Origin: Microbacteriaceae bacterium
GTDB taxonomy: Bacteria; Actinomycetota; Actinomycetes; Actinomycetales; Microbacteriaceae
DNA length: 64,000 bases
Assembly (NCBI GenBank): GCA_024639845.1
Contig: JAHEGG010000003.1
Coordinates: 111,749 to 175,748, forward strand
Reading direction: 5' to 3'
Position 1 is the stretch's first letter, and every line of letters starts with the position of its first letter. Below are positions 45,073 through 53,304 of the stretch, piece by piece. The notes beneath the pieces were generated by a model that saw only the letters and a program-made list of their open reading frames with translations, had not been told where the DNA came from and did not search any database. A program made the position numbers and the translations under genes.

Positions 45073-45092
45073 ATAATACCCCCTAGGGGTAT
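45073..45092. promoter_or_regulatory. csoR-copB operator and overlapping -10
   Basis: ATACCCC (45076-45082), CTA, GGGGTAT (45086-45092) is a perfect 7-bp inverted repeat of the CsoR-box type. Minus-strand -10 TATTAT (45078-45073) overlaps its edge and ends six bases before the csoR ATG. TTGACT at 45105-45100 could be a -35, but the 21-base spacing is long. Confidence 0.85.
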
Positions 45093-45111
45093 AAACAAAA
45101 GTCAACCTTGG

Positions 45112-45117
45112 TAATCT
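45112..45117 (+). promoter_or_regulatory. -10 element TAATCT of the MBL-fold gene
   Basis: TAATCT, six bases, then ATG 45124; leaderless by spacing. The start is 57 bp from the csoR start on the other strand. Confidence 0.55.
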
Positions 45118-45123
45118 CTTTGC

Positions 45124-45759
45124 ATGAAGCTCACCAAGCACTCGCACGCCTGCCTCGAACTCGAGAAGGACGGGAGGCGTCTAATCATCGACCCAGGTTT
45201 CTACACCGAACCGATGGGTGGGCTGAGGACCGTGGTTGCGATCGTCATCACCCACCAGCATGACGATCACTGCTTCGCCGAACAAGTGCAGAGCATCCTT
45301 GCAAATAACCCGGATGCACAAATCTTTGGCACGGAAGAGGTGCGAGCTAAGCTTTCCGACCATCAGGTGACGGCTGTGCACCACGGAGACTGGCACGAAG
45401 TTGGTGGCTTCCAACTCGAGTTTTTTGGCGACCTGCATCAGGAGATTCACCGCAGTGTCCCCCTGGTTCAAAACACAGGTGTGATGATCGATGACCGCCT
45501 CTACTACCCCGGCGACTCCTACACACAGCCAGACCGCGCAGTAGATTGGCTAGCCTGCCCAACTTCGGCACCTTGGCTCAAAATTGGCGACGTCATGGAT
45601 TTCCTGGCCGCCATCAAGCCGCGCAATAGTTTCGCCACGCACAATGCACTTTTGAGCGAACACGGCCACGCTCTGAACAACGGTCGCGTCAAACTCGTGA
45701 CCGAAGCGGCCGGCGGAGAGTTCACCTACCTCCAAGTTGGCGACTCAATCGAGCTTTAG
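45124..45759 (+). CDS. Metallo-beta-lactamase-fold hydrolase (UlaG-like)
   Basis: A 211-residue MBL-fold protein. Zinc ligands are visible: THQHDDHC (about residues 42-49), a His in DLHQEIH near 105, and DRLYYPGDS with Asp near 125. Short relatives of this type are called Zn-dependent hydrolases of the YtkL/UlaG group. The substrate is unknown. It is divergent from csoR across a short region with the copper operator, so copper control is possible but not shown. Confidence 0.82.
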   Translation: MKLTKHSHACLELEKDGRRLIIDPGFYTEPMGGLRTVVAIVITHQHDDHCFAEQVQSILANNPDAQIFGTEEVRAKLSDHQVTAVHHGDWHEVGGFQLEFFGDLHQEIHRSVPLVQNTGVMIDDRLYYPGDSYTQPDRAVDWLACPTSAPWLKIGDVMDFLAAIKPRNSFATHNALLSEHGHALNNGRVKLVTEAAGGEFTYLQVGDSIEL

Positions 45760-45777
45760 GCGCGGCATCCTAGAAGC

Positions 45778-45805
45778 AAAAAATCCAGCCGATTTCTCGA
45801 CTGGA
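45778..45805 (-). terminator. Terminator of tRNA-Gln
   Basis: On the minus strand a 9-bp stem (TCCAGTCGA/TCGGCTGGA, one T-G pair) closes a GAAA tetraloop and is followed by six T, nine bases after the tRNA. Confidence 0.92.
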
Positions 45806-45813
45806 AATGCTTG

Positions 45814-45885
45814 CTGGGGTACCTGGACTCGAACCAAGAACAAAGGTACCAGAAACCTTCGTGTTGCCAATTACACCATACCCCA
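45814..45885 (-). tRNA. tRNA-Gln (CTG)
   Basis: A 72-base cloverleaf. Acceptor TGGGGTA/TACCCCA, D stem GTGT/ACAC, anticodon stem AAGGT/ACCTT with loop TTCTGGT (anticodon CTG), T arm GGTTCGAGTCC. Discriminator G; CCA not encoded. It lies 48 bp after gltX on the same strand. Confidence 0.95.
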
Positions 45886-45933
45886 AGGTATGAAACCCGA
45901 GCCTTGACCTGCGTCTGCGCTCGACTTGCAAGT

Positions 45934-47448
45934 TTAGTCTGTGCAGAGAGTTCGAGCAAACGCCTTCAAACGCTCGATGGTTTCGACCTTGCCCAGGATC
46001 TCCATCGACTCGAAAAGCGGAGGCGAGATGCGTCGTCCCGAAATCGCGGTGCGCAACGGACCAAAAGCGAAGCGCGGTTTGAGACCCATGTCTTCGATGA
46101 GAGCCACGTTCAGAGTTTCTTGAATCTTTTCCGTAGTGAATTCATCTATCGCTTCAATAACGGAGGCGGCTGCAGCGAGAACCGAGGTGGTGTTCTCCGG
46201 CAAGCCCTCGACTGCATCCGCCTCAAAGGCGATCTGATCTGCGGTTTTGAACAAGAAACCGAGCATGCCCTCGGCTTCACCGAGAACAACAATTCGCTCT
46301 TGGATGAGCGGCGCACCGGCGCGCAAAATCTCCTGCTCGCGCTCGGTCAGCACGTCACCGACAAGTCCAGCTCGCTGTAGATAAGGCACTAGACGAGCCT
46401 CGAAATCGGATGGTTCGAGGAGGCGAATGTGCGCCGCATTGATCGCATCGGCCTTCTTCTGGTCGAAGCGGGCAGGGTTCGGGTTCACATTTGCCACGTC
46501 GAAGTGCTCGGCCAACTCGGCGAGGCTGAAGATGTCGCGCTCGGCACTGATTCCCCATCCGAGCAAGGCCAGGTAGTTGAGCAAACCTTCGGGAATGAAG
46601 CCACGGTCGCGGTGGTGGAAGATGTTCGACTCAGGGTCGCGCTTGCTGAGCTTCTTATTTCCCTCGCCCATCACATACGGCAAGTGACCGAACTGCGGAA
46701 TGAACTTGGTGATGCCGGCCTCGAACATCGCGTTATAGAGCGCGATCTGGCGAGGCGTCGACGAGAGCAGGTCTTCGCCGCGAAGCACGTGCGTGATGCC
46801 CATCAACGCGTCATCGACTGGGTTCACGAGCGTATAAAGCGGCTGACCGTTCGGGCGAACCACCACGAAGTCAGGAAACGAGCCGGCAGGAAAGGTGATC
46901 TCGCCGCGCACCAGGTCGGTGAACGAAATGTCGACGTCGGGCACACGCAGTCGAAGTGCCGGTGATGCGTCATCCTTGCGGTATTTTTCACGCTCGGATG
47001 CTTCGCGCTCCCAGTTGCCATAGCCGAGTTGCTTGGCGCGACCCTCGGCTTCGTTGCGTGCGTCGATGTCTTCGCCGGTCATGTATGACTCATAAAGGTG
47101 GCCGGCAGCCTTGAGCTTTTCAACCACTTCGAGATAGATCTCGGTGCGCTGCGACTGGCGATAAGGCTCGTTCGGTCCGCCAACGCCCACGCCCTCATCC
47201 CAGTTCAGGCCCAACCAACTCAGGGCCTCGAGGATCATCTCGAAAGATTCTTCGCTATCGCGCTCCGCGTCGGTGTCTTCGATGCGAAAGACGAATTTGC
47301 CGCCCGTGTGACGAGCGTATGCCCAGTTGAACAGCGCGGTTCGCACCAATCCGACGTGAGGGGTACCGGTCGGTGATGGGCAGAAACGCACCACAACGTC
47401 GGAGCCGGTGGCGGTCGAGAATGGCGCGGTGATTGCTGAAGAAGTCAT
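45934..47448 (-). CDS. gltX: Glutamyl-tRNA synthetase
   Basis: A 504-residue class I synthetase. HIGH-like [10 protein letters not shown] at 24-33 and KMSKS-like KLSKRDP around residue 265 are present, with the C-terminal anticodon-binding helices. In actinobacteria this enzyme also mischarges tRNA-Gln for later amidation. The first 17 residues precede the usual family start. TAAACT lies 10 bases before the ATG, giving a leader of only a few bases. Both tRNA partners are encoded within 4.6 kb on the same strand. Confidence 0.95.
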   Translation of the reverse strand: MTSSAITAPFSTATGSDVVVRFCPSPTGTPHVGLVRTALFNWAYARHTGGKFVFRIEDTDAERDSEESFEMILEALSWLGLNWDEGVGVGGPNEPYRQSQRTEIYLEVVEKLKAAGHLYESYMTGEDIDARNEAEGRAKQLGYGNWEREASEREKYRKDDASPALRLRVPDVDISFTDLVRGEITFPAGSFPDFVVVRPNGQPLYTLVNPVDDALMGITHVLRGEDLLSSTPRQIALYNAMFEAGITKFIPQFGHLPYVMGEGNKKLSKRDPESNIFHHRDRGFIPEGLLNYLALLGWGISAERDIFSLAELAEHFDVANVNPNPARFDQKKADAINAAHIRLLEPSDFEARLVPYLQRAGLVGDVLTEREQEILRAGAPLIQERIVVLGEAEGMLGFLFKTADQIAFEADAVEGLPENTTSVLAAAASVIEAIDEFTTEKIQETLNVALIEDMGLKPRFAFGPLRTAISGRRISPPLFESMEILGKVETIERLKAFARTLCTD

Positions 47449-47496
47449 TGTGACTTCAAGTTTAGGTGAAGGGCAATGACCGACGAGAGATGACGG

Positions 47497-48255
47497 TCAT
47501 GCAACAGTGTTGGTGAGCGTGCCGATACCCTCGATCGAAATCTCGACTACCTGACCAGACTCGATGCGACCGATTCCAGCCGGAGTTCCGGTCAGAATCA
47601 CATCTCCCGGCAGCAGGGTCATCGCCTCAGAAACGTGAGCGATGATGCGAGGCACCTTGTGAATCAGAAGGTCCACGCTGGCATGCTGACGCAGCTCGCC
47701 GTCGACGCGAGTTTCAAGGGTTTGCCCATCCACTTCAAATTCGGTTTCGATCCATGGGCCGAGCGGACAGAAGGTGTCGAAACCCTTGGCGCGGGTCCAT
47801 TGCCCATCGCGATCCTGGATGTCGCGAGCGGTCACGTCGTTTGCGATGGTGAATCCCCACACGAAGTCGAGCGCGTCGGCTTCAGAAACGTTCTTTGCGA
47901 CATCCCCGATCACAATCGCGAGCTCACCCTCGTGATCCACCCTCTCAGAAATCGCCGGCAGAACGATGGTTTCGCCGTTGCCAATGAGCGAGGTGGTCGG
48001 TTTCAGAAAGATCAGGGGTTCTTTGGGAGCCTCGCCACCCATTTCGGCCGCGTGATCGGCATAGTTCTTGCCTATGCAAACAACCTTTGAAGTTGGCAGG
48101 GTTGGTGGCAGAAGCTGAACATCCTTCAGCGACACGCGCTCCCCAGTGGTTTCATAACCAGAAAACAGTGGATGTCCCTTGAAAACGACCAACTCCGGTC
48201 CGTCGACCAAGCCGAACCGAACTTCACCGGCGATGCTGAACTTTGCGATGCGCAT
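47497..48255 (-). CDS. Fumarylacetoacetate hydrolase family protein
   Basis: A 252-residue protein of the FAH superfamily. IGKNYADHAAEMG starts the catalytic domain; metal ligands are the Glu residues in HEGELAIVIG and Asp in FTIANDVTARDIQDRDGQW. The family includes oxaloacetate decarboxylases, acylpyruvases and HHDD isomerases, and the true substrate is not visible. The ATG overlaps the ilvE stop (TAATG), and gltX follows after 48 bp. Confidence 0.87.
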   Translation of the reverse strand: MRIAKFSIAGEVRFGLVDGPELVVFKGHPLFSGYETTGERVSLKDVQLLPPTLPTSKVVCIGKNYADHAAEMGGEAPKEPLIFLKPTTSLIGNGETIVLPAISERVDHEGELAIVIGDVAKNVSEADALDFVWGFTIANDVTARDIQDRDGQWTRAKGFDTFCPLGPWIETEFEVDGQTLETRVDGELRQHASVDLLIHKVPRIIAHVSEAMTLLPGDVILTGTPAGIGRIESGQVVEISIEGIGTLTNTVA

Positions 48256-49343
48256 TAGGCGAGGCGGAGCATCCAGTTATGACGGTCTTCGACGCGACCG
48301 TATTGAATCCCGGTGAGTTCTTCGCGAAGGCTAGCGGTGAGCGCGCCAGGCTCTGCATCGGACGAGCCGATGGTCTCGACGCGGCTCTTGAACTGCCCGA
48401 CCGGAGTGATCACTGCGGCGGTGCCACAGGCGAACACTTCGACAATGTCGCCAGAGTTGATGCCGGCGCGCATTTCATCGAGCGTGATCTTGCGTTCTTG
48501 AATCTCAATGCCGCGATCCTGAATGAGTTGGATGACCGACTTTCGCGTGATGCCACGCAGGATGGTGCCGTCGAGGCTCGGAGTCGCAACGTGACCGTCT
48601 TTGTAAACGAAGAACAGGTTCATGCCGCCTAGTTCTTCGATGTAGGTGCCCGTTTCGGCGTCGAGGAACATCACCTGCGAGCATCCCTGTTCGTAGCCTT
48701 CACCCTGCGCTTGGAGTGACGCGGCGTAGTTTCCGCCAGTCTTAGCCTCACCGGTTCCGTGCTTGCCGGCTCTTGCCGAGTCAAGCGCAATCCAAATCGA
48801 AACTGGCTTTAAGCCGCCGGTGAAGTATGGACCCACGGGGCTGGCAATCACACGGTATTCGGCCCGGTGAGCGGCGCGCACACCCAAAAAGTCTTCGGCC
48901 GCAATCTCGAACGGGCGAATGTAAAGAGTCTTCTCGTTGACCGGCTCTGGCACCCAATCACCATCGACGGCAATCAACTGGCGCAGCGACTCGACGAAGA
49001 GTTCTTCGGGAACCTCCGGCAGTGCCATGCGTCGAGCGCTGAGCTGAAGACGTTTTGCGTTTTCATAGGGTCGGAAGGTCCAGATCGAACCGTCATCGTG
49101 ACGGTAGGCCTTGATGCCTTCGAAGATTTCTTGCCCGTAGTGCAGAACGGCGGCGGCGGGATCCATTTGAATCGGGCCATAGGGAATCACCTCGGCGCTG
49201 ACCCAGCCTTTGTCTTTTTCCCAGACGCAGACGACCTGGTGGTCGGTCCGGTACTGCCCAAAGACTGGCGCGGCCAACACCTCGTCTCGTTTGGCTACTG
49301 GAAGCGGGTTTTGGTTTCGTGTGACAGAAAACTGAAGGCTCAT
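48255..49343 (-). CDS. ilvE: Branched-chain amino acid aminotransferase
   Basis: PLP enzyme (fold IV) of 362 residues for the last step of Val, Leu and Ile synthesis. The PLP lysine lies in GGNYAASLQAQ (preceded by GEAKT), and FLDAETGTYIEELGGMNLFFV and TLDGTILRGITR-like SLDGTILRGITRKS are characteristic of the actinobacterial type II enzyme. It follows leuB by 20 bp in the same direction. Confidence 0.95.
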   Translation of the reverse strand: MSLQFSVTRNQNPLPVAKRDEVLAAPVFGQYRTDHQVVCVWEKDKGWVSAEVIPYGPIQMDPAAAVLHYGQEIFEGIKAYRHDDGSIWTFRPYENAKRLQLSARRMALPEVPEELFVESLRQLIAVDGDWVPEPVNEKTLYIRPFEIAAEDFLGVRAAHRAEYRVIASPVGPYFTGGLKPVSIWIALDSARAGKHGTGEAKTGGNYAASLQAQGEGYEQGCSQVMFLDAETGTYIEELGGMNLFFVYKDGHVATPSLDGTILRGITRKSVIQLIQDRGIEIQERKITLDEMRAGINSGDIVEVFACGTAAVITPVGQFKSRVETIGSSDAEPGALTASLREELTGIQYGRVEDRHNWMLRLA

Positions 49344-49363
49344 TGTCGTGCTTTCTTGGTTGT

Positions 49364-50401
49364 CTAGAGTCTCGAGAAGATGCTCTGGGCAACTTCGGAT
49401 GTGCTGCGCTTCTGGTCACCGCGGTTTGCCAGATCATGAGCCACAGCATGTTCGATTCGTGCGGAGGCAACGTGCTGCTTGAGGTGTTCTAACAAAAGTG
49501 CAGCAGAGAGAATCGCGGCGGTTGGGTCGGCAAGGTTTTTGCCGGCAATGTCGGGAGCCGAACCGTGAACCGGTTCGAACATGCTTGGGAACGCACCATC
49601 CGGGTTAATGTTGCCAGATGCGCCTAGACCGATTCCGCCGCCGATGGCTGCAGCAAGGTCGGTGAGAATGTCGCCGAATAGGTTGTCCGTCACGATCACG
49701 TCAAAGCGCTCCGGGTCGGTCACCATAAAAATGGTCGCGGCATCGATGTGAAGGTAGTCAACCTTTACGGCTGGGAACTCTTCGGCAACTCGATTGACGG
49801 TGTTCTGCCAGAGCCAGCCCGCATGAACCAAAACATTGTGCTTGTGCACTAACGTGATCTTCTTGCGATCGCGGTTGCTGGCAAGTTCAAAGGCATAGCG
49901 AACAAGGCGCTCGACTCCGAAAGCGGTGTTGACCGAAACCTCGTTAGCCACTTCGTGCGGCGTGCCAACACGAATAGCACCGCCATTGCCAACGTATGGC
50001 CCTTCAGTGCCTTCGCGAACGACGACGAAGTCGACCTTGCCCGGGTCTGCCAGTGGTGAAACCACGCCAGGGTAAAGCTTGGTCGGGCGAAGGTTTACAT
50101 AGTGATCAAAGCTAAACCGGAGCTTCAGCAAAAGGTTGCGCTCGAGAATTCCAGACGGAACTCTCGGGTCGCCGATGGCCCCGAGAAGAATAGCGTCGTG
50201 CTGTTTGAGCGACTCTAGGTCGGCATCCGTGATTGTTTCGCCAGTTGCCAGATAACGTCGTGCACCGAGGTCGTATTCGGTGGTCTGAAATTCGACGCCC
50301 GAACCAGCGGTCACACGGTTAATCGCTTCGAGGGCGATTGCCGTTACCTCCGGCCCAATGCCGTCGCCACCGATTACTCCGATGTCATAAACACGCGTCA
50401 C
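49364..50401 (-). CDS. leuB: 3-isopropylmalate dehydrogenase
   Basis: A 345-residue NAD-dependent beta-decarboxylating dehydrogenase, third step of leucine synthesis. [10 protein letters not shown] at the N-terminus, [13 protein letters not shown] substrate loop, [20 protein letters not shown] with the metal Asp residues, and [16 protein letters not shown] start with GGAG seven bases upstream; a TAAAGT about 39 bases upstream may be the -10. It starts a unit with ilvE, the FAH protein and perhaps gltX. Confidence 0.95.
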   Translation of the reverse strand: MTRVYDIGVIGGDGIGPEVTAIALEAINRVTAGSGVEFQTTEYDLGARRYLATGETITDADLESLKQHDAILLGAIGDPRVPSGILERNLLLKLRFSFDHYVNLRPTKLYPGVVSPLADPGKVDFVVVREGTEGPYVGNGGAIRVGTPHEVANEVSVNTAFGVERLVRYAFELASNRDRKKITLVHKHNVLVHAGWLWQNTVNRVAEEFPAVKVDYLHIDAATIFMVTDPERFDVIVTDNLFGDILTDLAAAIGGGIGLGASGNINPDGAFPSMFEPVHGSAPDIAGKNLADPTAAILSAALLLEHLKQHVASARIEHAVAHDLANRGDQKRSTSEVAQSIFSRL

Positions 50402-50473
50402 GAGTCAGCTCCAAGTCGAGTTAATTACTCCAACTTTACTGCCCGCAGCGCGAAGCCGTGGTTGCTCTTTCGG

Positions 50474-51154
50474 CTAGAGAACTCGGGCGCTGACCACGAG
50501 AGTGATTGACGGCATGAGCCCATCCTTGGTTTGCACTTGACCATCGCGCAGTTCACAGACCTCAACATCGAGATTGAGGGTCGCAAGAAGCCGAGTCATG
50601 CTTTCGACCGAAGGCAGCACCTGTGGGTCTTGTGGCCCGCCGAAACCGCCCTGAAGATTCTCAAGCGCGTGCCAGACTCCGACCAAACGGCCGCCTGACT
50701 TGATTTGAGTCACCAGATTCTTCAGGGATGCTGCCAGCAGGTCGCCGGGCACCTGAAGATACGGAACGATACCGAGGTCGACCGGCGCCAAAGTGCTCGA
50801 AAAGTTTGCACCCGACGCACACATCGTTTTGACTCGGTCGGACACCCCGCGCTCGCGCGCAAAGGCCTCGCACTTCTTGAGCCCAATCGCGCTGATGTCG
50901 ACGTTTTCGACCGTCCACCCCAGCTCGGCCAACCAAACGGTGTTTCGACCCTCGCCGCCAGCTAGGTCAATCGCCTTGCCAGGCTCAAGTGTCTCGCAAA
51001 ACTCGACAATGAAACGGTTTGCCGTCTTGGTATAGATGAACTCGTCGGTTGAGTATTTGGCATCCCAGTAGGCGGGGGCAGTGACGGGCGCTGGCTTTCC
51101 AGCGATTCGCCGCAGGATCTTTTTGATGATGCTCTTGCCAGCGGATTCGGTCAT
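50474..51154 (-). CDS. Class I SAM-dependent methyltransferase
   Basis: A 226-residue methyltransferase of the TehB-like group. Motif I is IDLAGGEGRNTVWLAE, followed by VENVDIS and GIVPYLQVP. The order of YWDAKYSTDEFIYTKTANRF and motif I fits small thiopurine/tellurite methylases. Substrate unknown. ATG with TAGACT six bases upstream (leaderless), divergent from the rhodanese gene across 42 bp. Confidence 0.85.
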   Translation of the reverse strand: MTESAGKSIIKKILRRIAGKPAPVTAPAYWDAKYSTDEFIYTKTANRFIVEFCETLEPGKAIDLAGGEGRNTVWLAELGWTVENVDISAIGLKKCEAFARERGVSDRVKTMCASGANFSSTLAPVDLGIVPYLQVPGDLLAASLKNLVTQIKSGGRLVGVWHALENLQGGFGGPQDPQVLPSVESMTRLLATLNLDVEVCELRDGQVQTKDGLMPSITLVVSARVL

Positions 51155-51160
51155 GCTTGC

Positions 51161-51170
51161 AGTCTAAACT
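51161..51170. promoter_or_regulatory. Shared bidirectional -10 module AGTCTAAACT
   Basis: Minus-strand TAGACT (51166-51161) serves the methyltransferase and plus-strand TAAACT (51165-51170) the rhodanese gene. They share the central TA. Confidence 0.55.
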
Positions 51171-51196
51171 TTGGGTTAGAGAAAGAAGGATTCACC

Positions 51197-51514
51197 ATGT
51201 CAGAAGAAATCTCGGTCTCCGACCTAGCGCTAGAAATCGAAACCGGCGGATGGGTGCTCGACGTTCGCGAAGACCACGAGTTCGAAGATGGCCACGTGCC
51301 TCAGGCGCACCACATTCCCCTCGGCGTTGTACCTGACCGCTATCTCGAGATTCCGCAGGGTGAGAAGATTTTTGTGATTTGCAAGTCTGGGCGACGCAGC
51401 CAGGTTGCGGCAGACTTTTTGCTCGGTAAAGGCTTCGATGCCGTCTCGGTTGTGGGCGGAACCGACGGATGGATCGCCTCCGGCCGCGAAGTATCATTCG
51501 CCGACAGCCTCTAG
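51197..51514 (+). CDS. Single-domain rhodanese
   Basis: A 105-residue sulfurtransferase. The active-site loop is CKSGRRS with Cys62; LDVREDHEFEDGHVPQAHHIPLG is the standard N-terminal rhodanese signature. ATG with AGAAGGA six bases upstream. Single rhodaneses often carry persulfide sulfur for Fe-S or tRNA thiolation; no partner is nearby. A strong bidirectional terminator follows. Confidence 0.9.
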   Translation: MSEEISVSDLALEIETGGWVLDVREDHEFEDGHVPQAHHIPLGVVPDRYLEIPQGEKIFVICKSGRRSQVAADFLLGKGFDAVSVVGGTDGWIASGREVSFADSL

Positions 51515-51523
51515 TCTTCAACG

Positions 51524-51553
51524 AAAAGACCCCGGATCTCTCCGGGGTCTTTT
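51524..51553. terminator. Bidirectional terminator between rhodanese and serA
   Basis: AAAAGACCCCGGA (51524-51536) pairs perfectly with TCCGGGGTCTTTT (51541-51553) around a four-base loop, with a T run on both strands. Confidence 0.92.
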
Positions 51554-51566
51554 CACTTTTGCGGGT

Positions 51567-53159
51567 CTAGTGAACCGTTAGGTCGATGGCTTTCATGGTG
51601 TCTGCCTCGATTGCCACGCGCACACGCTCTAGCACTTCGGCTGGCACAGGTGAGTCAACGGTGATAACAGACAGAGCCTTTCCGCCCTTTTGCTGACGCG
51701 CAATCTGCATCGCCGCGATGTTAACACCGGCTTCGGCAAACGCCTGACCATAAACCGCAACGATGCCAGGGCGGTCGCCATAAACCATGAGCACAAGGTG
51801 TTCGGCCATTGCCAACTCAACTTCATAGCCGTTGATTGCGACGATCTTCTGGGCGAGCTTCGGCCCAATCACAGTGCCCGAGACCGATGCGGTAGTACCA
51901 TCGGCCAGGGTGGCCTTGATGCTGGTGACGTTTCGGTATTCGTCGCTTCGGGAGTCAACGACCAGCTTGACGTCAACCCCACGTTGTTCGGCGAGAAGTG
52001 GTGCGTTTACATAGGAAACCTGATCGGTTACCGCATTCTCGAAGAATCCCTTGAGGCCGGCCAGCTTGAGCACCGAAACGTCGTGTGCGGCGATCTCACC
52101 GCGAACCTCGACCTCGATGGCCGAAACGTTTCCGCCAGAGATGCCGAACAGAATCTGGCCCATGTTTTCCATTAGCGAGATTCCAGGCTTGACCGAGGAG
52201 TCGATGTTTCCGCCTGCCACGTTTACGGCGTCTGGCACAAGGTCGCCGGCGAGCGCGAGGCGAACCGACTTGGCAACCGAGATACCAGCCTTTTCTTGCG
52301 CCTCATCAGTGGATGCACCAAGGTGCGGCGTGACGATGATGTTGTCAAGCTCGAGAAGCGGCGAACCCTTTGGCGGTTCTTGCACGAACACATCGAGGCC
52401 AGCGCCCGCGATGCGGTTCGACTTGAGCGCAGCATACAAGGCGGCCTCGTCGATGATGCCACCGCGTGAGGCGTTGACGATTCGAAGGTTTGGCTTGGCG
52501 ATGGCAAACTGCGCTTCGCCGATCAGACCGGTGGTCTCTGGAGTTTTCGGAATGTGAATGGTGATGAAGTCGGCACGCTTCATGGCGTCTTCGAGCGAGA
52601 CCAGCTCAACACCCATTTGCTCGGCTCTCGCCGGGGTGACATAAGGGTCATAGCCGATCAGGGTCGCACCGAATCCGCGAAGTCGCTCGGCAACCAGGCT
52701 GCCGATTCGTCCGAGACCGACGATGGCAATGGTCTTTTCATAGAGTTCGACACCGGTGAACTTCGAGCGCTTCCACTCGCCGGCCTTCAGCGAGGCGTTG
52801 GCATCTGGGATGAAGCGCGCAAGCGCGAAAATGTGCCCGATGGCGAGCTCTGCGGCCGAAATGACGTTCGAGGTTGGTGCGTTGACGACCATCACACCCG
52901 CTGTGGTGGCCGCCTTGATGTCGACGTTGTCTAGACCAACACCGGCGCGGGCAACGACCTTCAACTTAGGTGCCGCGGCGATGGCCTCGGCGTCGACCTG
53001 GGTTGCCGAGCGAACCAAGATGGCGTCGGCGTTGCCTAGAGCCTTGAGCAGTGCGGGTCGGTCGGTTCCGTCGACGTTGATGATGTCGAAGTCTGGGCCG
53101 AGCGCCTCGACGGTTGCGGGCGAAAGTTCTTCTGCGATCAATACGACTGGCTTAGACAA
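51567..53159 (-). CDS. serA: D-3-phosphoglycerate dehydrogenase, long type
   Basis: A 530-residue enzyme, first step of serine synthesis, matching the usual actinobacterial length. Substrate and NAD domains (about 1-310) contain GRIGSLVAERLRGFGATLIGYDPY and the catalytic HLGAST. An allosteric-substrate-binding domain follows, and a C-terminal ACT domain (about 455-530, DRPGIVAVYGQ) suggests serine feedback. TTG start with AAAGGA six bases upstream; the frame is open 99 bp further, but without support. -10 TAGACT at 53242-53237 gives a leader of about 70 bases. Confidence 0.94.
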   Translation of the reverse strand: MSKPVVLIAEELSPATVEALGPDFDIINVDGTDRPALLKALGNADAILVRSATQVDAEAIAAAPKLKVVARAGVGLDNVDIKAATTAGVMVVNAPTSNVISAAELAIGHIFALARFIPDANASLKAGEWKRSKFTGVELYEKTIAIVGLGRIGSLVAERLRGFGATLIGYDPYVTPARAEQMGVELVSLEDAMKRADFITIHIPKTPETTGLIGEAQFAIAKPNLRIVNASRGGIIDEAALYAALKSNRIAGAGLDVFVQEPPKGSPLLELDNIIVTPHLGASTDEAQEKAGISVAKSVRLALAGDLVPDAVNVAGGNIDSSVKPGISLMENMGQILFGISGGNVSAIEVEVRGEIAAHDVSVLKLAGLKGFFENAVTDQVSYVNAPLLAEQRGVDVKLVVDSRSDEYRNVTSIKATLADGTTASVSGTVIGPKLAQKIVAINGYEVELAMAEHLVLMVYGDRPGIVAVYGQAFAEAGVNIAAMQIARQQKGGKALSVITVDSPVPAEVLERVRVAIEADTMKAIDLTVH

Positions 53160-53246
53160 GGTTTGTCCTTTGATTGGTTGGTTTGACTCTGGGAGCCTGC
53201 GAGTGCGGCCGGCTGCAACCTCGGAGCCTATGCACGAGTCTAAAAC

Positions 53247-53260
53247 GGATGCGCGCATCC
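53247..53260. promoter_or_regulatory. Palindrome GGATGCGCGCATCC upstream of serA
   Basis: Perfect 14-bp palindrome just upstream of the putative serA -10 (53242-53237), covering the spacer and -35 side. It is a possible operator. Confidence 0.45.
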
Positions 53261-53267
53261 TTGACTA

Positions 53268-53298
53268 TTGACCTTTTCAATAAACATAAGTTATGTTT
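53268..53298 (+). promoter_or_regulatory. Promoter with palindromic operator over the -10
   Basis: TTGACC (53268-53273) and TATGTT (53292-53297) are 18 bases apart, and the ATG follows seven bases later. AAACATAA (53282-53289), G, TTATGTTT (53291-53298) is a perfect 8-bp inverted repeat that contains the -10. Confidence 0.75.
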
Positions 53299-53304
53299 CT
53301 ATAA

